Below are positions 46,985 to 57,644 of a stretch of 64,000 nt of DNA, piece by piece. The translations under genes and the position numbers were made by a program. Below the pieces are notes generated by a model that was given only the letters and a program-made list of their open reading frames with translations, ran no database searches and was not told the DNA's origin. Location: NCBI RefSeq assembly GCF_018812025.1, contig NC_063057.1:18138138-18202137 (forward strand), in the 5' to 3' direction. The DNA comes from Megalobrama amblycephala (taxonomy: Eukaryota > Chordata > Actinopteri > Cypriniformes > Xenocyprididae). Position 1 is the first letter of the stretch; every line of letters begins with the position of its first letter.

Positions 46985-47837
46985 TGATTCATTTGTTTGT
47001 TCATTCATGAGTTGGTTTATTAGTCCATTCATTCATTCAGTTTATTTATTGTGTTTGTTCATTTATTCATGAGTTGGTTTGTTCATTTATTCATTCACGA
47101 GTTGATTTGTTAGTCCATTCATTCTTTCAGTTTATTCATTGTGTTTGTTCATTCATTCATGAGTTGGTTCATTCATTCATTCATTCAAAATTAAGTTGGT
47201 TTGTTAGTCCATTCATTCATTCATTCATTCATTCATTCACTTGTCTGTTGATTCATCATTTCTTCATTCATCTCATTCATTCATTCAGTTTGTTCATTGT
47301 GCTTGTTCATTCATTCATTCATTCGCAAGTTGGTTTGTTAGTCCATTCATTCATGAATTTGTTTGTTAGTTCATTCATTCATTCATTGATTTGTCTGACG
47401 ATTCATCATTTCCTCATTTATCTCATTCATTCATTCATGAGTTGGTTTGTTAGTCCATTCATTCATTCATTCATTCATTCACTTGTCTGTTGATTCATCA
47501 TTTCCTCATTCATCTCATTCATTCATTCATTCATTCATTCAGTTTGTTCATTGTGCTTGTTCATTCATTCATTTGCAAGTTGGTTTGTTAGTCCATTCAT
47601 TCATTCATTCATTCATTCATTCATTCATTCATGAGTTGGTTTGTTAGTTCATTCATTCATTCATTCATTCATTCATTCATTTGTCTGATGATTCATCATT
47701 TCCTCATTTATCTCATTCATTCATTCATGGGTTGGTTTGTTAGTTCATTCAATCATTCATAAGTTGGTTTGCTAGTCCATTCATTCATTCATTCATTCAT
47801 GAGTTTGTTTTTTAGTTCATTCATTCATTCATTCATT
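46985..47837. repeat. ATTC tetranucleotide satellite with interspersed GAGTTGGTTTGTTAG units
   Basis: About 850 bp of (ATTC)n arrays broken at irregular intervals by GAGTTGGTTTGTTAGTCC or close variants, at least eleven times (about 47011, 47072, 47100, 47194, 47327, 47440, 47577, 47634, 47730, 47761, 47802). A second module, TTGTCTGTTGATTCATCATT, recurs near 47240, 47390, 47480 and 47682. Long open frames of His-Ser-Phe-Ile repeats arise because three tetranucleotides make four codons; they are not genes. Confidence 0.9.
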
Positions 47838-48417
47838 CTCATGTTGTCTGTGCATTCCTTTAGATCTGGCAGAGACAAATTCTGACAGTCCTGAAAGATA
47901 GTTGGACCCAAATGTCATGGTGAAGTTTTCAAATCCAGTCTTTTTTCCTTTCTCTTTAATGTATTCAGCATTCACGCATATATCAAGTTAAAGATCATTA
48001 ATCAAGCCCATAACTGAAAAATGACTAATAGTTAATCAGCATGCTTGTGTATTCCATGTACTCAACAGGACTTATTAGAAAAATGTGTTTATTTAGTTTC
48101 AGCCACGTGGTCAGGAAAGCTGGAATATTATTTAAGCTTTTCATTCAGCTGTGGCGGCCCACGATTCTCAGAGTTTAAGCGCTGAACTCCAGAGGAGAGT
48201 TTTGGGTCAGTGCAAAGGCTACAAAGGGCCACTGAGAAGTTCTCAACACCCGACCAGCTGGATTGACAAGCCATTACTGTTGTAATTTTGGATCTTAGTT
48301 TTTCTTTCACTGGGACTGCAGAGTTGACTGTGGGTCTAGACCGACAGCAAATAGAGAAGGCCAGAGATTAAGAGTGGATATAGTGTCCTCAGATCCAAAC
48401 GCTGGAGGGCTCAGGAT

Positions 48418-48419
<2 letters not shown>

Positions 48420-48452
<33 letters not shown>
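48420..48452. repeat. (TG)n microsatellite
   Basis: About 16 TG units. An unrelated T-run follows at 48572-48590. Confidence 0.95.
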
Positions 48453-48454
<2 letters not shown>

Positions 48455-48769
48455 CTTGTCTACCTATCTAACAGGGGACCATGGTGTCGTTACACATTCA
48501 CCAACAGGGGACCACCGAGCAAAGAGGGGATATTTATATTTTTTAAAATCAAGTAAAAAACACTCTGGCGATTTTTTTTTTTTTTTTTTTGGCCAAGTGG
48601 GGACCTATAGTTGTGTGTGTTTAAGCTCATACTCAGCAGCACCCCTGTAAGCTGGAGCAGGAACTGTAATGGCCCAATAACACACATTGTTCACACTTCT
48701 CTATTGTTTGATGAAATTCCAGAAGCCAGAAGAGTAAGTATTCAAAAATATTTACTCAACCAGTATAAA

Positions 48770-48800
<31 letters not shown>

Positions 48801-49286
48801 GCAACCGAACAGGTGTCGCACTGTACCAGGTCAAGACTCAAAATTGTACACTTGCTGCATTGGAAATGTTTAGCTGGCTTAATCAAATTGTGTGAACTGA
48901 ATGTCTTTCAACACTGGAACTTTAGTTAAACCAACTGAAGATTTTCAATGAAACTTTGACCTCCGCATAGAAGGCTTTTAAGTGCATTAGTGTCTGGTTT
49001 TGTATGGATGGCATGTTATTTAGTTATATGGGGAAAAACAGTGAAATTTGAAGTGCAAGAAAAATTACATGTGTCTGCCTAAACAGCTCATTTATCATGA
49101 ACAGTTTAACTAGTGTGGAAATGGGTAGGAGTAGTGAATTAATAAGATGCCTTTGATCCCCTGTTAGATGGTAAAGTGTGACACCTTTTTGGTTGATTTG
49201 CCATTTCTTACCATCACAATATTTTTTTTTGCAATATTTATTTTTTTGGCTTGTGTAGAGTGACAGTCTCCTGTTAGTGATATAGA

Positions 49287-49305
49287 TGTGTGTGTCTGTG
49301 TGTGT

Positions 49306-49387
<82 letters not shown>
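49287..49387. repeat. Long (TG)n microsatellite
   Basis: About 100 bp of TG with two TC interruptions near its start; a typical hypervariable locus and possible Z-DNA former. Open frames through it are artefacts. Confidence 0.95.
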
Positions 49388-49388
<1 letters not shown>

Positions 49389-50068
49389 CAAGACAAAGAG
49401 AATTGTGTCTTTAATCTGCCAATATATATAACTCTAGCCGCACAACTCTTCTTCACCTTTAACCCCTTTTAGAATTAGAGAAAGAAGTGTGTAGGTGTGT
49501 CTGTGAGGCCTTTAACTAATACCAATGGCGTGGCCATTGTAACCCATCTAAGTGTGTGTGTCGCCCAGGGCATGACTACGGCAGTTCACTCTTAAAGAAA
49601 TAAAATAATTTGAAAAGTTAATAGACCTTTAGAATGGAGGGAGCAAGGAAAAGATAGAAACAGTTATTGACACTCTCCTAAAGGGTTCTTTTAAAAGTAC
49701 TGATATGATTTGTGAAGCTTGATGATTTTCCAGCCAGATAAGGGGGGCTCTTGCCATCTCGGTTTCCCCACCTGCCAACTGCAGAAAGAGGGAAAAGAAG
49801 AGGGATTTTGAGGGGGGGTTCCCCCTCAGGTTTCATCTTCTGACAGCCCTCTCTTTAGATAGCACACATCTCCAAAGGCATTGCTCTGTAAGGCACATCA
49901 TATTAGAGGTCTGAAGTAGTGGCTGTGTGTCTTGAGGCAAATTGTATTTCTAAGACACAGCTGAACAATCGAGACAGAGGGAGAAAAAGTGATGGGAAAA
50001 GTCACAGGCAAGCTAAGCAAGCAAGACTTAGTGAGCAAAACTTTAACTTAAACTCACAGAATCTGTGA

Positions 50069-50558
50069 CATGCTTTTGATTACCACCCAAAAAAAAAAAA
50101 AAAAAAATGTTTTGACTTGTCTCTCAGTTTGTAAAAACAAGCAAAAGTCATGTGTACACAGCAAAGGGCAATTGCAATGGAAGTCTATGAGGCAAGCCAT
50201 TGCACTGGAGTGTACATTGAGTAAACACACGGTATTACCACTAGAACATTGAATGAGATTGTATGTTATACCTTGAAGAAAAAAAAAAAACATTATTTTT
50301 TATAAAATGATCATTATTATTATTAAATGAATAATATGTGTATAATTTTAACGACATTAATAATAATAATATTTATTATAATTCATTATTGTTATTACAT
50401 TAATAATAATAATTTAATAATGTATATTGTTAATGATTTTAAGAATGTGCTGATGACGATCATTACCATTATTATTAATAATAATAATAATAAAAATAAA
50501 TAATAATAATGCAATATTTAATTATTTATGTGTTTTTTCAGTGGTAATCAAAAGCATG
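50069..50558. mobile_element. MITE with perfect 18-bp TIRs and ATT-rich core
   Basis: CATGCTTTTGATTACCAC (50069-50086) is the exact reverse complement of 50541-50558. Between them are A-runs (50089-50107, 50279-50290), a stretch around 50150-50240, and about 200 bp of ATT/AAT trinucleotides (50300-50520). No open frame of note and no convincing target duplication. Confidence 0.6.
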
Positions 50559-51508
50559 ATCCAGAAGCTGTAAATAGACCTTGTTTTGAAAATTCATTTT
50601 GAATGACTCCGAATCATCTTTTTTCCTCTAGCAGCTAGTTTGGCCTTTATAAACATCCTTAAAGTGATCATAAGACTGGGTTTCCCTCTTCCCGTTCCCC
50701 TGACAGGTGTGCACTCATGTGCCTGTGTGTTTCCCCTCTCCTTTCCTGAGCTGATATTGTTATTATAGCTGTGCTGAGTGAAGGAGTGGAAGGCTGAGCC
50801 GTGTTCCAACTAGAGCAAAAGCTTTCAGTTGAGTGGAGGAGGAAATTTCATGCAGGAAAGCTGGTAAAGCAGTTCTCAAGGCATTTTCAAAAAGCATCCC
50901 AGGGAAATCCTGAACGAATGCAGGGCCTGAGACCTCTGACCTCTGATAGTCACATGACTCAGATAGCGGGAAGTGCGATCAAACCTGAGTGAGTCAGCAC
51001 TGATTAAAGGCAGAGGAAATACCTAAAATAAAGCAAACACAAAAAAAAAGAATAAAAAATCAGTAGCTGTCACTTACCAGTGATGACTCATGGTATGTCA
51101 GACATGAGTAACACACACACTCATTCACTGGCAGATGTTTCAAACATCCAGAGAACAAGCTTTTACTGTAAATGTCATTATTATGGATTACATAAAGTAA
51201 ATTAATGTGACACAGTCAACTAAAACTTAATGTCTACCAGCCACTAATTTAGCGTCTTAGTGCAGACTCATACTATCCATCAATACACACACAAAATCGG
51301 TCTGGCTTTTGTCCTTTTTATAGGGTGGATGACAACATTAGCTGTTCAGTCATGACGTCAGTCTTTAGGCCGACCCGGAAGGCTAATCCGCCATGGGTTC
51401 CCTCAGGAATATCTAATGGGTTTTTAGAATAGCGGGTTGCTTTGTAGAAACTGATGTTTTTAAAGCCATTTAAAAGCCACATTTGAAACCATTGTGTGCT
51501 TTAAAAAT

Positions 51509-51745
51509 GTAAGTTTCTACATAAGGACTACAAAAGTTGTCTGATTTATCATGCACATAAACTGACATCTTTGTGGTAGGTGTAGTTCTTTTATAGCAAC
51601 ATGTTAGCAACTTATGTTTTAAAGCATGCATTGGTTTCAAAACATGGCTTTTAAATGTTTTTAAGTTATGGGATTCGTCAAGCATATAAACTGACAACTT
51701 CATGGTAGATGTAGTCCTTATGTAGAAACTTGTTAGCAACTTGCG
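51509..51745. repeat. 129-bp tandem repeat with inverted flank
   Basis: TCATGCACATAAACTGACAT at 51549 recurs as TCAAGCATATAAACTGACAA at 51678, period 129, with similar sequence following (GTAGTTCTTTTATAGCAAC versus GTAGTCCTTATGTAGAAAC). In addition GTTTCTACATAAGGACTACA at 51512 is the reverse complement of 51708-51729 almost exactly. The minus-strand open frame is a by-product of a period divisible by three. Confidence 0.6.
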
Positions 51746-52867
51746 TTTTAGAGAGTTTTAGGGTTTCAAAATCCATGTTTAAGGTATGACAGTGTGTTAT
51801 TTATGTTGTAAAACAAATCTACCTTCAAGTAATATTAAAGAGAAATTACTTGACTAGCACAGTTTTTCCTGTGCGGATGTGTTTTCTATTGAAACATGAA
51901 GTTTGAGACAGGACATATTGGTATTCTCATTCTGGAGAGCATTTGATTGTATAAAAATCTGTGTAGTTTAAGAAACTTCACCCCTTTTTTTCTGAAAGAG
52001 AAAGACAGTAAATTTTGATTGTGCTAAAAGTTAATTTTGTCATCAAGTACACTAGCATGTGGATGGTCTCAAAACTGATGCACATGGACTTAAAGCCACA
52101 AAACTCTAATTCTGATTTAATTGGGTCCTTAACCACAGACCTTAACCGCAAACTGAACAGCTCTATTACGAAGTGTGTTTGTGTGTGGATCGTGAAGGTC
52201 AGGGCAAACCCAGACTCAGCAACCCCACTCTTGCTGTCAGTAAGAATGATGACATACCCCATGGCTCTGACAGGCGATCATTCTGACGTGATGAAAGCGT
52301 TTTTTATTGGTCATAGGGTTTGAAGCACAGAGATATACAGCATACTTCTATACTGCAAGGTTTCTGTCTCAAATTGTAGCCATTATTCTTTGTGTTTGGT
52401 TTCACTCTCCAATGACTCATAAGTGGATGAAAATGACTCAGCATATTTTGGTTTCCTGCTTGTTGAATTTTGGTGAGGCTAAAATTCCAAGCCTTTTCTC
52501 TCTCCGTTAGATACACCACAGTATTGAGTGAAAATGTTGCCCTCTAGTGGGAGCTGCCGGTAGTGGGGTGCTCAGCAGACAGCCAGGCTCCAAGCAGTCC
52601 GGGTGAAGATGCAAATCAAAAAGCCATTAGAGAAAGCCAGTGAGTTAAATCACATTTGTGAAGGTTGCACAGATTGATTTACATAGAGAGAGAACGTGTC
52701 TCCTGAATTCAAAGTAACCATAATCCCACTCTCTGCATCCGTGGAACATGAGGACGTTTTTGCGTCAAGTGTTCGACTGACCAGCCCACATAATTATTGA
52801 TTATAAAGCCAATTAAAGTTACGTCAATGTGACGGGAATGTCAGACGGCAGCAAATTCCGTACAGAT

Positions 52868-53085
52868 GAAAAAAAAGTCCCATCTGTATTAAATATTAGT
52901 TTAGTGCCACGTCAAAACCAAAGATGAGCTCTGGGTTTGACACTTATCATGTGGCATCCCTCGTGCATCATGGGTATATGGAAATCAGGGGGTTTTGGGT
53001 ACAGAAATACACATGGTAACTACATTATCTATAATTCCTCACATCCAAATGTTATTGGTTAACGGCAGATGGAATGCAGATTAGT
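52868..53085. repeat. Local direct duplication, copy A
   Basis: CCCATCTGTATTAAATATTA and onward through ACAGAAATACACATGGTAAC and ATAATTCCTCACATCC matches 53808-54000 in the same order, about 940 bp away. Copy B lacks part of the middle. Confidence 0.75.
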
Positions 53086-53807
53086 TAACTGGCAATGTAC
53101 TTTGACTTTTTGAAGGCTTCATTTATGAAAGTACTTGTGCATTAAATCTAATCAGTAACCTTTCCATGTTTCTACAAGTGTGTTAACTGCACGAGAAATG
53201 TGTGTGGAAGAGAAAAAAAAATCAAATAAATGAAAAACAGAGAGTGTGATTTTATACGTTTCACCATACCCAAGGTCACAGGTTCACGCTAACTGTTATT
53301 TTGGAGTGTCATTGCTTCTCCCCTGGCTTTGACTCACCTTTCACTCATGGGTGAGCATGAGGCCAGACTTAATTGAACACTAGCAGGAAGCGTGACTAAT
53401 TACCCACAGGAAGCAGCTTGACTCGCTGCAATGCTGCAATCGCTGCTCTTCCAAGTGCAATACATTCTCTCTGATATCCACTTGTGGGATGTAAAGTCAG
53501 ACTACTGATACTGGAACACAAGTGTGCTGACTCACCCTGACCCCCTTTTCCACACCGGCCAGTCATCCTGCATTAACAAAGGATGGCTTATACAGTTATA
53601 TATATATGTTAAATACAGAGAAAAGCCTATTACTAAAAATAATGTTAATGAGATGCAGATCTAGGTCTCTGTTTTAAATTCTAGAGAGGTATACATACAT
53701 ATGCAACTGCCTTCTAAGTTCGCAACAGCAATGGGACCTTATTTAGAATGCTATAGACCTCGTAAAATCATGTGAAGCTCAAAGAGGCATGACTCAAAAT
53801 TGATTGA

Positions 53808-53999
53808 AAAGACCCATCTGTATTAAATATTAGTTTAGCGCCACATCAGAACCAAAGATGAGTATCCCTCTTGCATCATATTATATGAAAATCAAGAGGT
53901 TTTAGGTACAGAAATACACATGGTAACCACATTACCCATAATTCCTCATATCCAGACATTATTGGTTTATGATATCAGGGCAGATGGGATGCAGTTCAG

Positions 54000-54000
<1 letters not shown>
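53808..54000. repeat. Local direct duplication, copy B
   Basis: Matches copy A (52868-53085) with scattered substitutions and a deletion of about 25 bp near 53868. It runs directly into the TA array. Confidence 0.75.
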
Positions 54001-54063
<63 letters not shown>

Positions 54064-54082
54064 TTCAGTTATATATATATAT
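54000..54082. repeat. (TA)n microsatellite
   Basis: About 31 TA units, then TACTTCAGT and a second short TA run. Confidence 0.95.
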
Positions 54083-54103
54083 ACTTAGTATTAAATTAAA
54101 TAT

Positions 54104-54445
54104 ACAGTACTGTTCAATAGTTTAGGGTCGGTAAGATTTTCAATTTTTTGAATGTCTCATATTCTCAGTATTAGGCTGTATGTATTTGATTTAAAATACA
54201 GAAAAAATATTATTTAATATTTGAAAAAAAAAATTTGTTTTGTTTTGTTTTTTGAAAACTTTTTTCTGCTTTTTTTTTCAGGATTATTTGATGAAAGTTT
54301 AAATAAACAACCTTAATTTGAAATAGAAATATTTTGTAACAATGTAAATGTTGTAATTTTTTTATCAATTTGTTGCATCCTTCTTGAATAAAAGTATTAA
54401 TTTCTTTCTTTAAAAAAGTTGTTAACACCAAACTTTTGTAAGTAT
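54104..54445. mobile_element. Dispersed fish repeat, both ends present
   Basis: Left ACAGTACTGTTCAATAGTTT then GGGTCGGTAAGATTTTC; right GTTAACACCAAACTTTTGTA. Interior words such as TGAATAAAAGTATTAATTTC and AGGATTATTTGATGA match a family I know from cyprinids. It is related to 28091-28857. Confidence 0.6.
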
Positions 54446-55071
54446 GTTATTATGATGATTTTTTTTTTCTCTTTTTCGCCGATTGAAAATCATCTCATCA
54501 CAAAACTTTTTAGAATAGACCTTTCCATGAAAGGTAGGCCTACACGAAATGCTGAAAGAATTTGGCCATAATGTTTGGCCAAATTCGGCAGCATAGTGTT
54601 GCGTCCTAATTTTTAGCCTTTGAAAACAGCCTTCATGTCGGGAGCATGTCTATGATGACTTAAACGCTGTCTAGGTAGGCAGCTGACTCGTTTTTTGGAA
54701 CACAGCTAATGTCTCTACCCCCATCCTCCTACACATCAGTCGCTTGTTGTAGTCTAGCTGGTGCTCGGTAACGAGTTGATGGAGGCTAATTACACGTTTG
54801 CTATTTACTTTTCTAAACTGGGTGATTTATTTAGTGAAGGTGGCTCTTACAGGTCTACTGCTAATTATAGAGACTTGCTGAGAGACAGGAATAGCTTTGT
54901 GTCGCTAAGAGACGAAGGGGTTGCTAGTTGAGCTAAGATGCCATTTCTTAGGCCAAAGCTGGCAAAGCTATACATATACACACATATGTAGATGAACAGA
55001 GTCAGATAAGTCAGAAAAAATAGTTTAGATGTCTCACACCCCAAATCCTCTGTCATTTAAAGCAGTTTTGA

Positions 55072-55449
55072 GTAACACTTTCCACGAAGTGTGTACAAAT
55101 GCAGTGCTAACGTGCTGTTTACTTTCTATGCATTCATAATGCATTATGATACACCTTGTAATAGGTTCTGTGTTCTCCAAAATGCTTGTAACCACAGTTA
55201 TGAGATACTTATTGATTAATTATTTGACTTTTAAAAAGTATAAGGCATTATAGCACATAATCAACACCAGATTTTCAGCGTTAAAATGCATTGTACACTT
55301 TGAATGTAAAAAGACAAGTATTATAATGTATTACCTTGCAGCTACAATTATTCATGACAAGATAAACCTGATTACAGTGTGTACTGTAATGCATTATGAA
55401 TACATTTAATGCATTATATATAGGCTACAGGCTTCATAGAAAGTGTTAC
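55072..55449. mobile_element. MITE with AGTAACACTTTC ends
   Basis: AGTAACACTTTCCACGAAG at the left and CTTCATAGAAAGTGTTACT at the right are inverted repeats with few mismatches. No open frame. The same AGTAACACTTT terminus occurs in the element at 60539-60727. Confidence 0.6.
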
Positions 55450-56473
55450 TGAGTGTTGCTGCATCTCAGCGCGGCATTTCACCTTGAGACAACAGAATTA
55501 TTTAAAGGTTTAGATGGTTAAGCTCTATTTCACACTAGATCCCAATGGATATACTTTCATTTTCTAGCGTAATTCTCATTATTTATTTCTGCTGAATGAA
55601 ATGTGCTTACTAATTAGATGACAAATATTTCTCCGGAAGCACTGCTTGTTTTAGTAATGACATGTTTTGAAATGGGCCAGGCCGAGGGAGATTCCTCTTT
55701 TCTGCAACAGTGGGAGTAAGCGTGACCACATTGTAGGAATATCTTGCTGTGTTTATTATGATTTCTGTGGTAATTGGGTGAATGGCGGAGAGCTGTCACT
55801 CAAACTCCACCAAGGTCAAGGTCAGTGTTGTTGTGGAGACTTTTGTCTTGCGATCTAAATCTGGTCCTCATTGTAGTTTGATATGGTCAAGATCCATCAC
55901 TTAGGAAGAGACTGTCTGATTGACATATAAAGCAACCAACCTCTGTTTAAGTTTTTGTACATCACTCTTGAAGTTGCGTAGAACCAGCTAATCAAATTTT
56001 GTAAGCAGTATGCATCAGAGAGTCAGTGAATAGACTGCGGATGGCCTAGGAACATTGTGTCCTTCACTTTTGTGCTCTAGAAATGCAGGAAGCCTTTATA
56101 GTACTCTCTTTAGCTTCCTGAAACTCCTGAATGTCACGTCAAGAAAACGGCTTATGTACTTTTTTCCCACATGTTTCTGTCCCCAGTTTTCTTCATCTTT
56201 GTATCTTTTTTCCCCTTCTCCTTGCGCTCTCTCTCTTAACTTGAGCTGATTGACAACTGCAAGAGAATTTAAGAGACTGGCTCCCCTGCCATGAGGTCCT
56301 TCATATCTCTGTTTCAGCTCTCATCAAACGAGAGTGCTTTGTTCGCATATGTTTGTGTAACAGAACGGAGAGCTTTCCCACTTTTTTGGGCTTCAGAAAA
56401 GTATTTTGAAAGTTTTAAAATGAGTGTTTTGTAATTCCCATTATTCCCAAAGTTGATTCTCTCTCTTTTTTAA

Positions 56474-57644
56474 CCCTTAAATGCATACCTCGGGTCTTTA
56501 GTGACCCGGGACGTCATTCACTACCCTCCTCCTCATTCATTTTTTAAAGTTAGACATCAACCTTCTTGGTATTCCTCAATCAATTCATTATAAAGAATAT
56601 AACAAGAAAGAAAAACATAAAATTATAAAAGAAAGTAGGGCTGGGCGATATATTGCATGAGATTGTCACGCGCATTTCGTCAGTAAAGCCGGTTCCCTGA
56701 TTACCGCTAAATCGCCATCACCTGCTTTCAAATGCAGCGGCATTTAATAGACAGAGCCGTAGATCACTGAAAAGCCACGCAATATCGCATTCATTATCGA
56801 AGGCGATTCATCTGCGATATGAACGCGATATTGCGTGGCTTTTCAGTGATCTACGGCTCTGTCTATTAAATGCCGCTGCGTTTGAAAGCAGGTGATGTCG
56901 ATTTAGCGGTAATCAGGGAACCGGCTTTACTGACGAAATGCGCGTGACAATCGCATGCGATATAAAAGAAAGCCCATTTTTGTATTCATTTTTTGTAAAA
57001 ATTGTATAGGGTCGCTAATGACCCGAGGTGTGTATGAGTGTACGTGTTTTTTTTCTTCACAACAATAATTGAATCTTAGATGACAGAATAAGTGCAATTC
57101 ACCTTTATTCCACAAGGTGGCAATGTCTGATACACAATGCTGAAGTGACGACTCATTCAGACAGAAAACGAAATAATAAGAAAAACATGAAATGGCTCCG
57201 ATTTATGGCAGAGCAAGTACTGAACGCAATCAAATATGACTGTCACTGTCACTGGATGGATCTGGTGAAGCTGTTAGCGATCAAAATATTGATTTTTGAA
57301 GATGTTGAAAATTATATAGTTTTGAGAATACATTTGAGATCGCGAATGGGCTCATATTCGTGACCTCAAACATAAAACTAGCCTATTATTTGCTGAATTT
57401 ACTGGAAATGAGCTCTGACGAGGACAGTGATGATGGCATAAAACATCTGCTCAAACTGAGCCTTCCAAGCTCCAAAAGGTAACAAAATATGCTTTATTTT
57501 ATTCTTCTGTAATTGTTACTCTAATATCAGAGGAGTTTTATATTATCACGACAGGTAGAAATCCTTCCGTGTTAGATATAGATCCAGGTCAATAAAGACC
57601 CAAATATGTAAGAATGATTGGTGAAACTGTCATGCATTTAAGGG
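56474..57644. mobile_element. piggyBac-like non-autonomous element with internal hairpin
   Basis: CCCTTAAATGCAT at the left and ATGCATTTAAGGG at the right are perfect 13-bp inverted repeats with TTAA outside both (56470-56473, 57645-57648), the piggyBac pattern. Next to the left end is GGGTCTTTAGTGACCCGGG and an echo, GGGTCGCTAATGACCCGAGG, lies at 57009-57028. A 72-codon ATG frame (57145-57363) and an acidic SSDEDSDDG-like stretch near 57413-57440 could be remnants of a transposase N-terminus, but I cannot confirm this. A separate foldback sits at 56655-56958. Confidence 0.75.
56655..56958. repeat. Large near-perfect inverted repeat (hairpin)
   Basis: Arms 56655-56792 and 56821-56958, each 138 bp, are reverse complements with four mismatches by eye, separated by 28 bp. 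The left arm follows TAGGGCTGGGCGATAT, a hAT-type end, and TATAAAAGAAAG occurs both just before this end and just after the right arm, so the foldback probably arrived as its own insertion inside the piggyBac-like element. A transcript through it would form a long double-stranded RNA. Confidence 0.85.

Noticed and set aside
47074..47647. Open frames of His-Ser-Phe-Ile repeats
   Set aside because: Direct product of translating an ATTC tetranucleotide array.
49164..49472. Cys-Val and Thr-His repeat frames
   Set aside because: Translation of the TG/CA microsatellite on the two strands.
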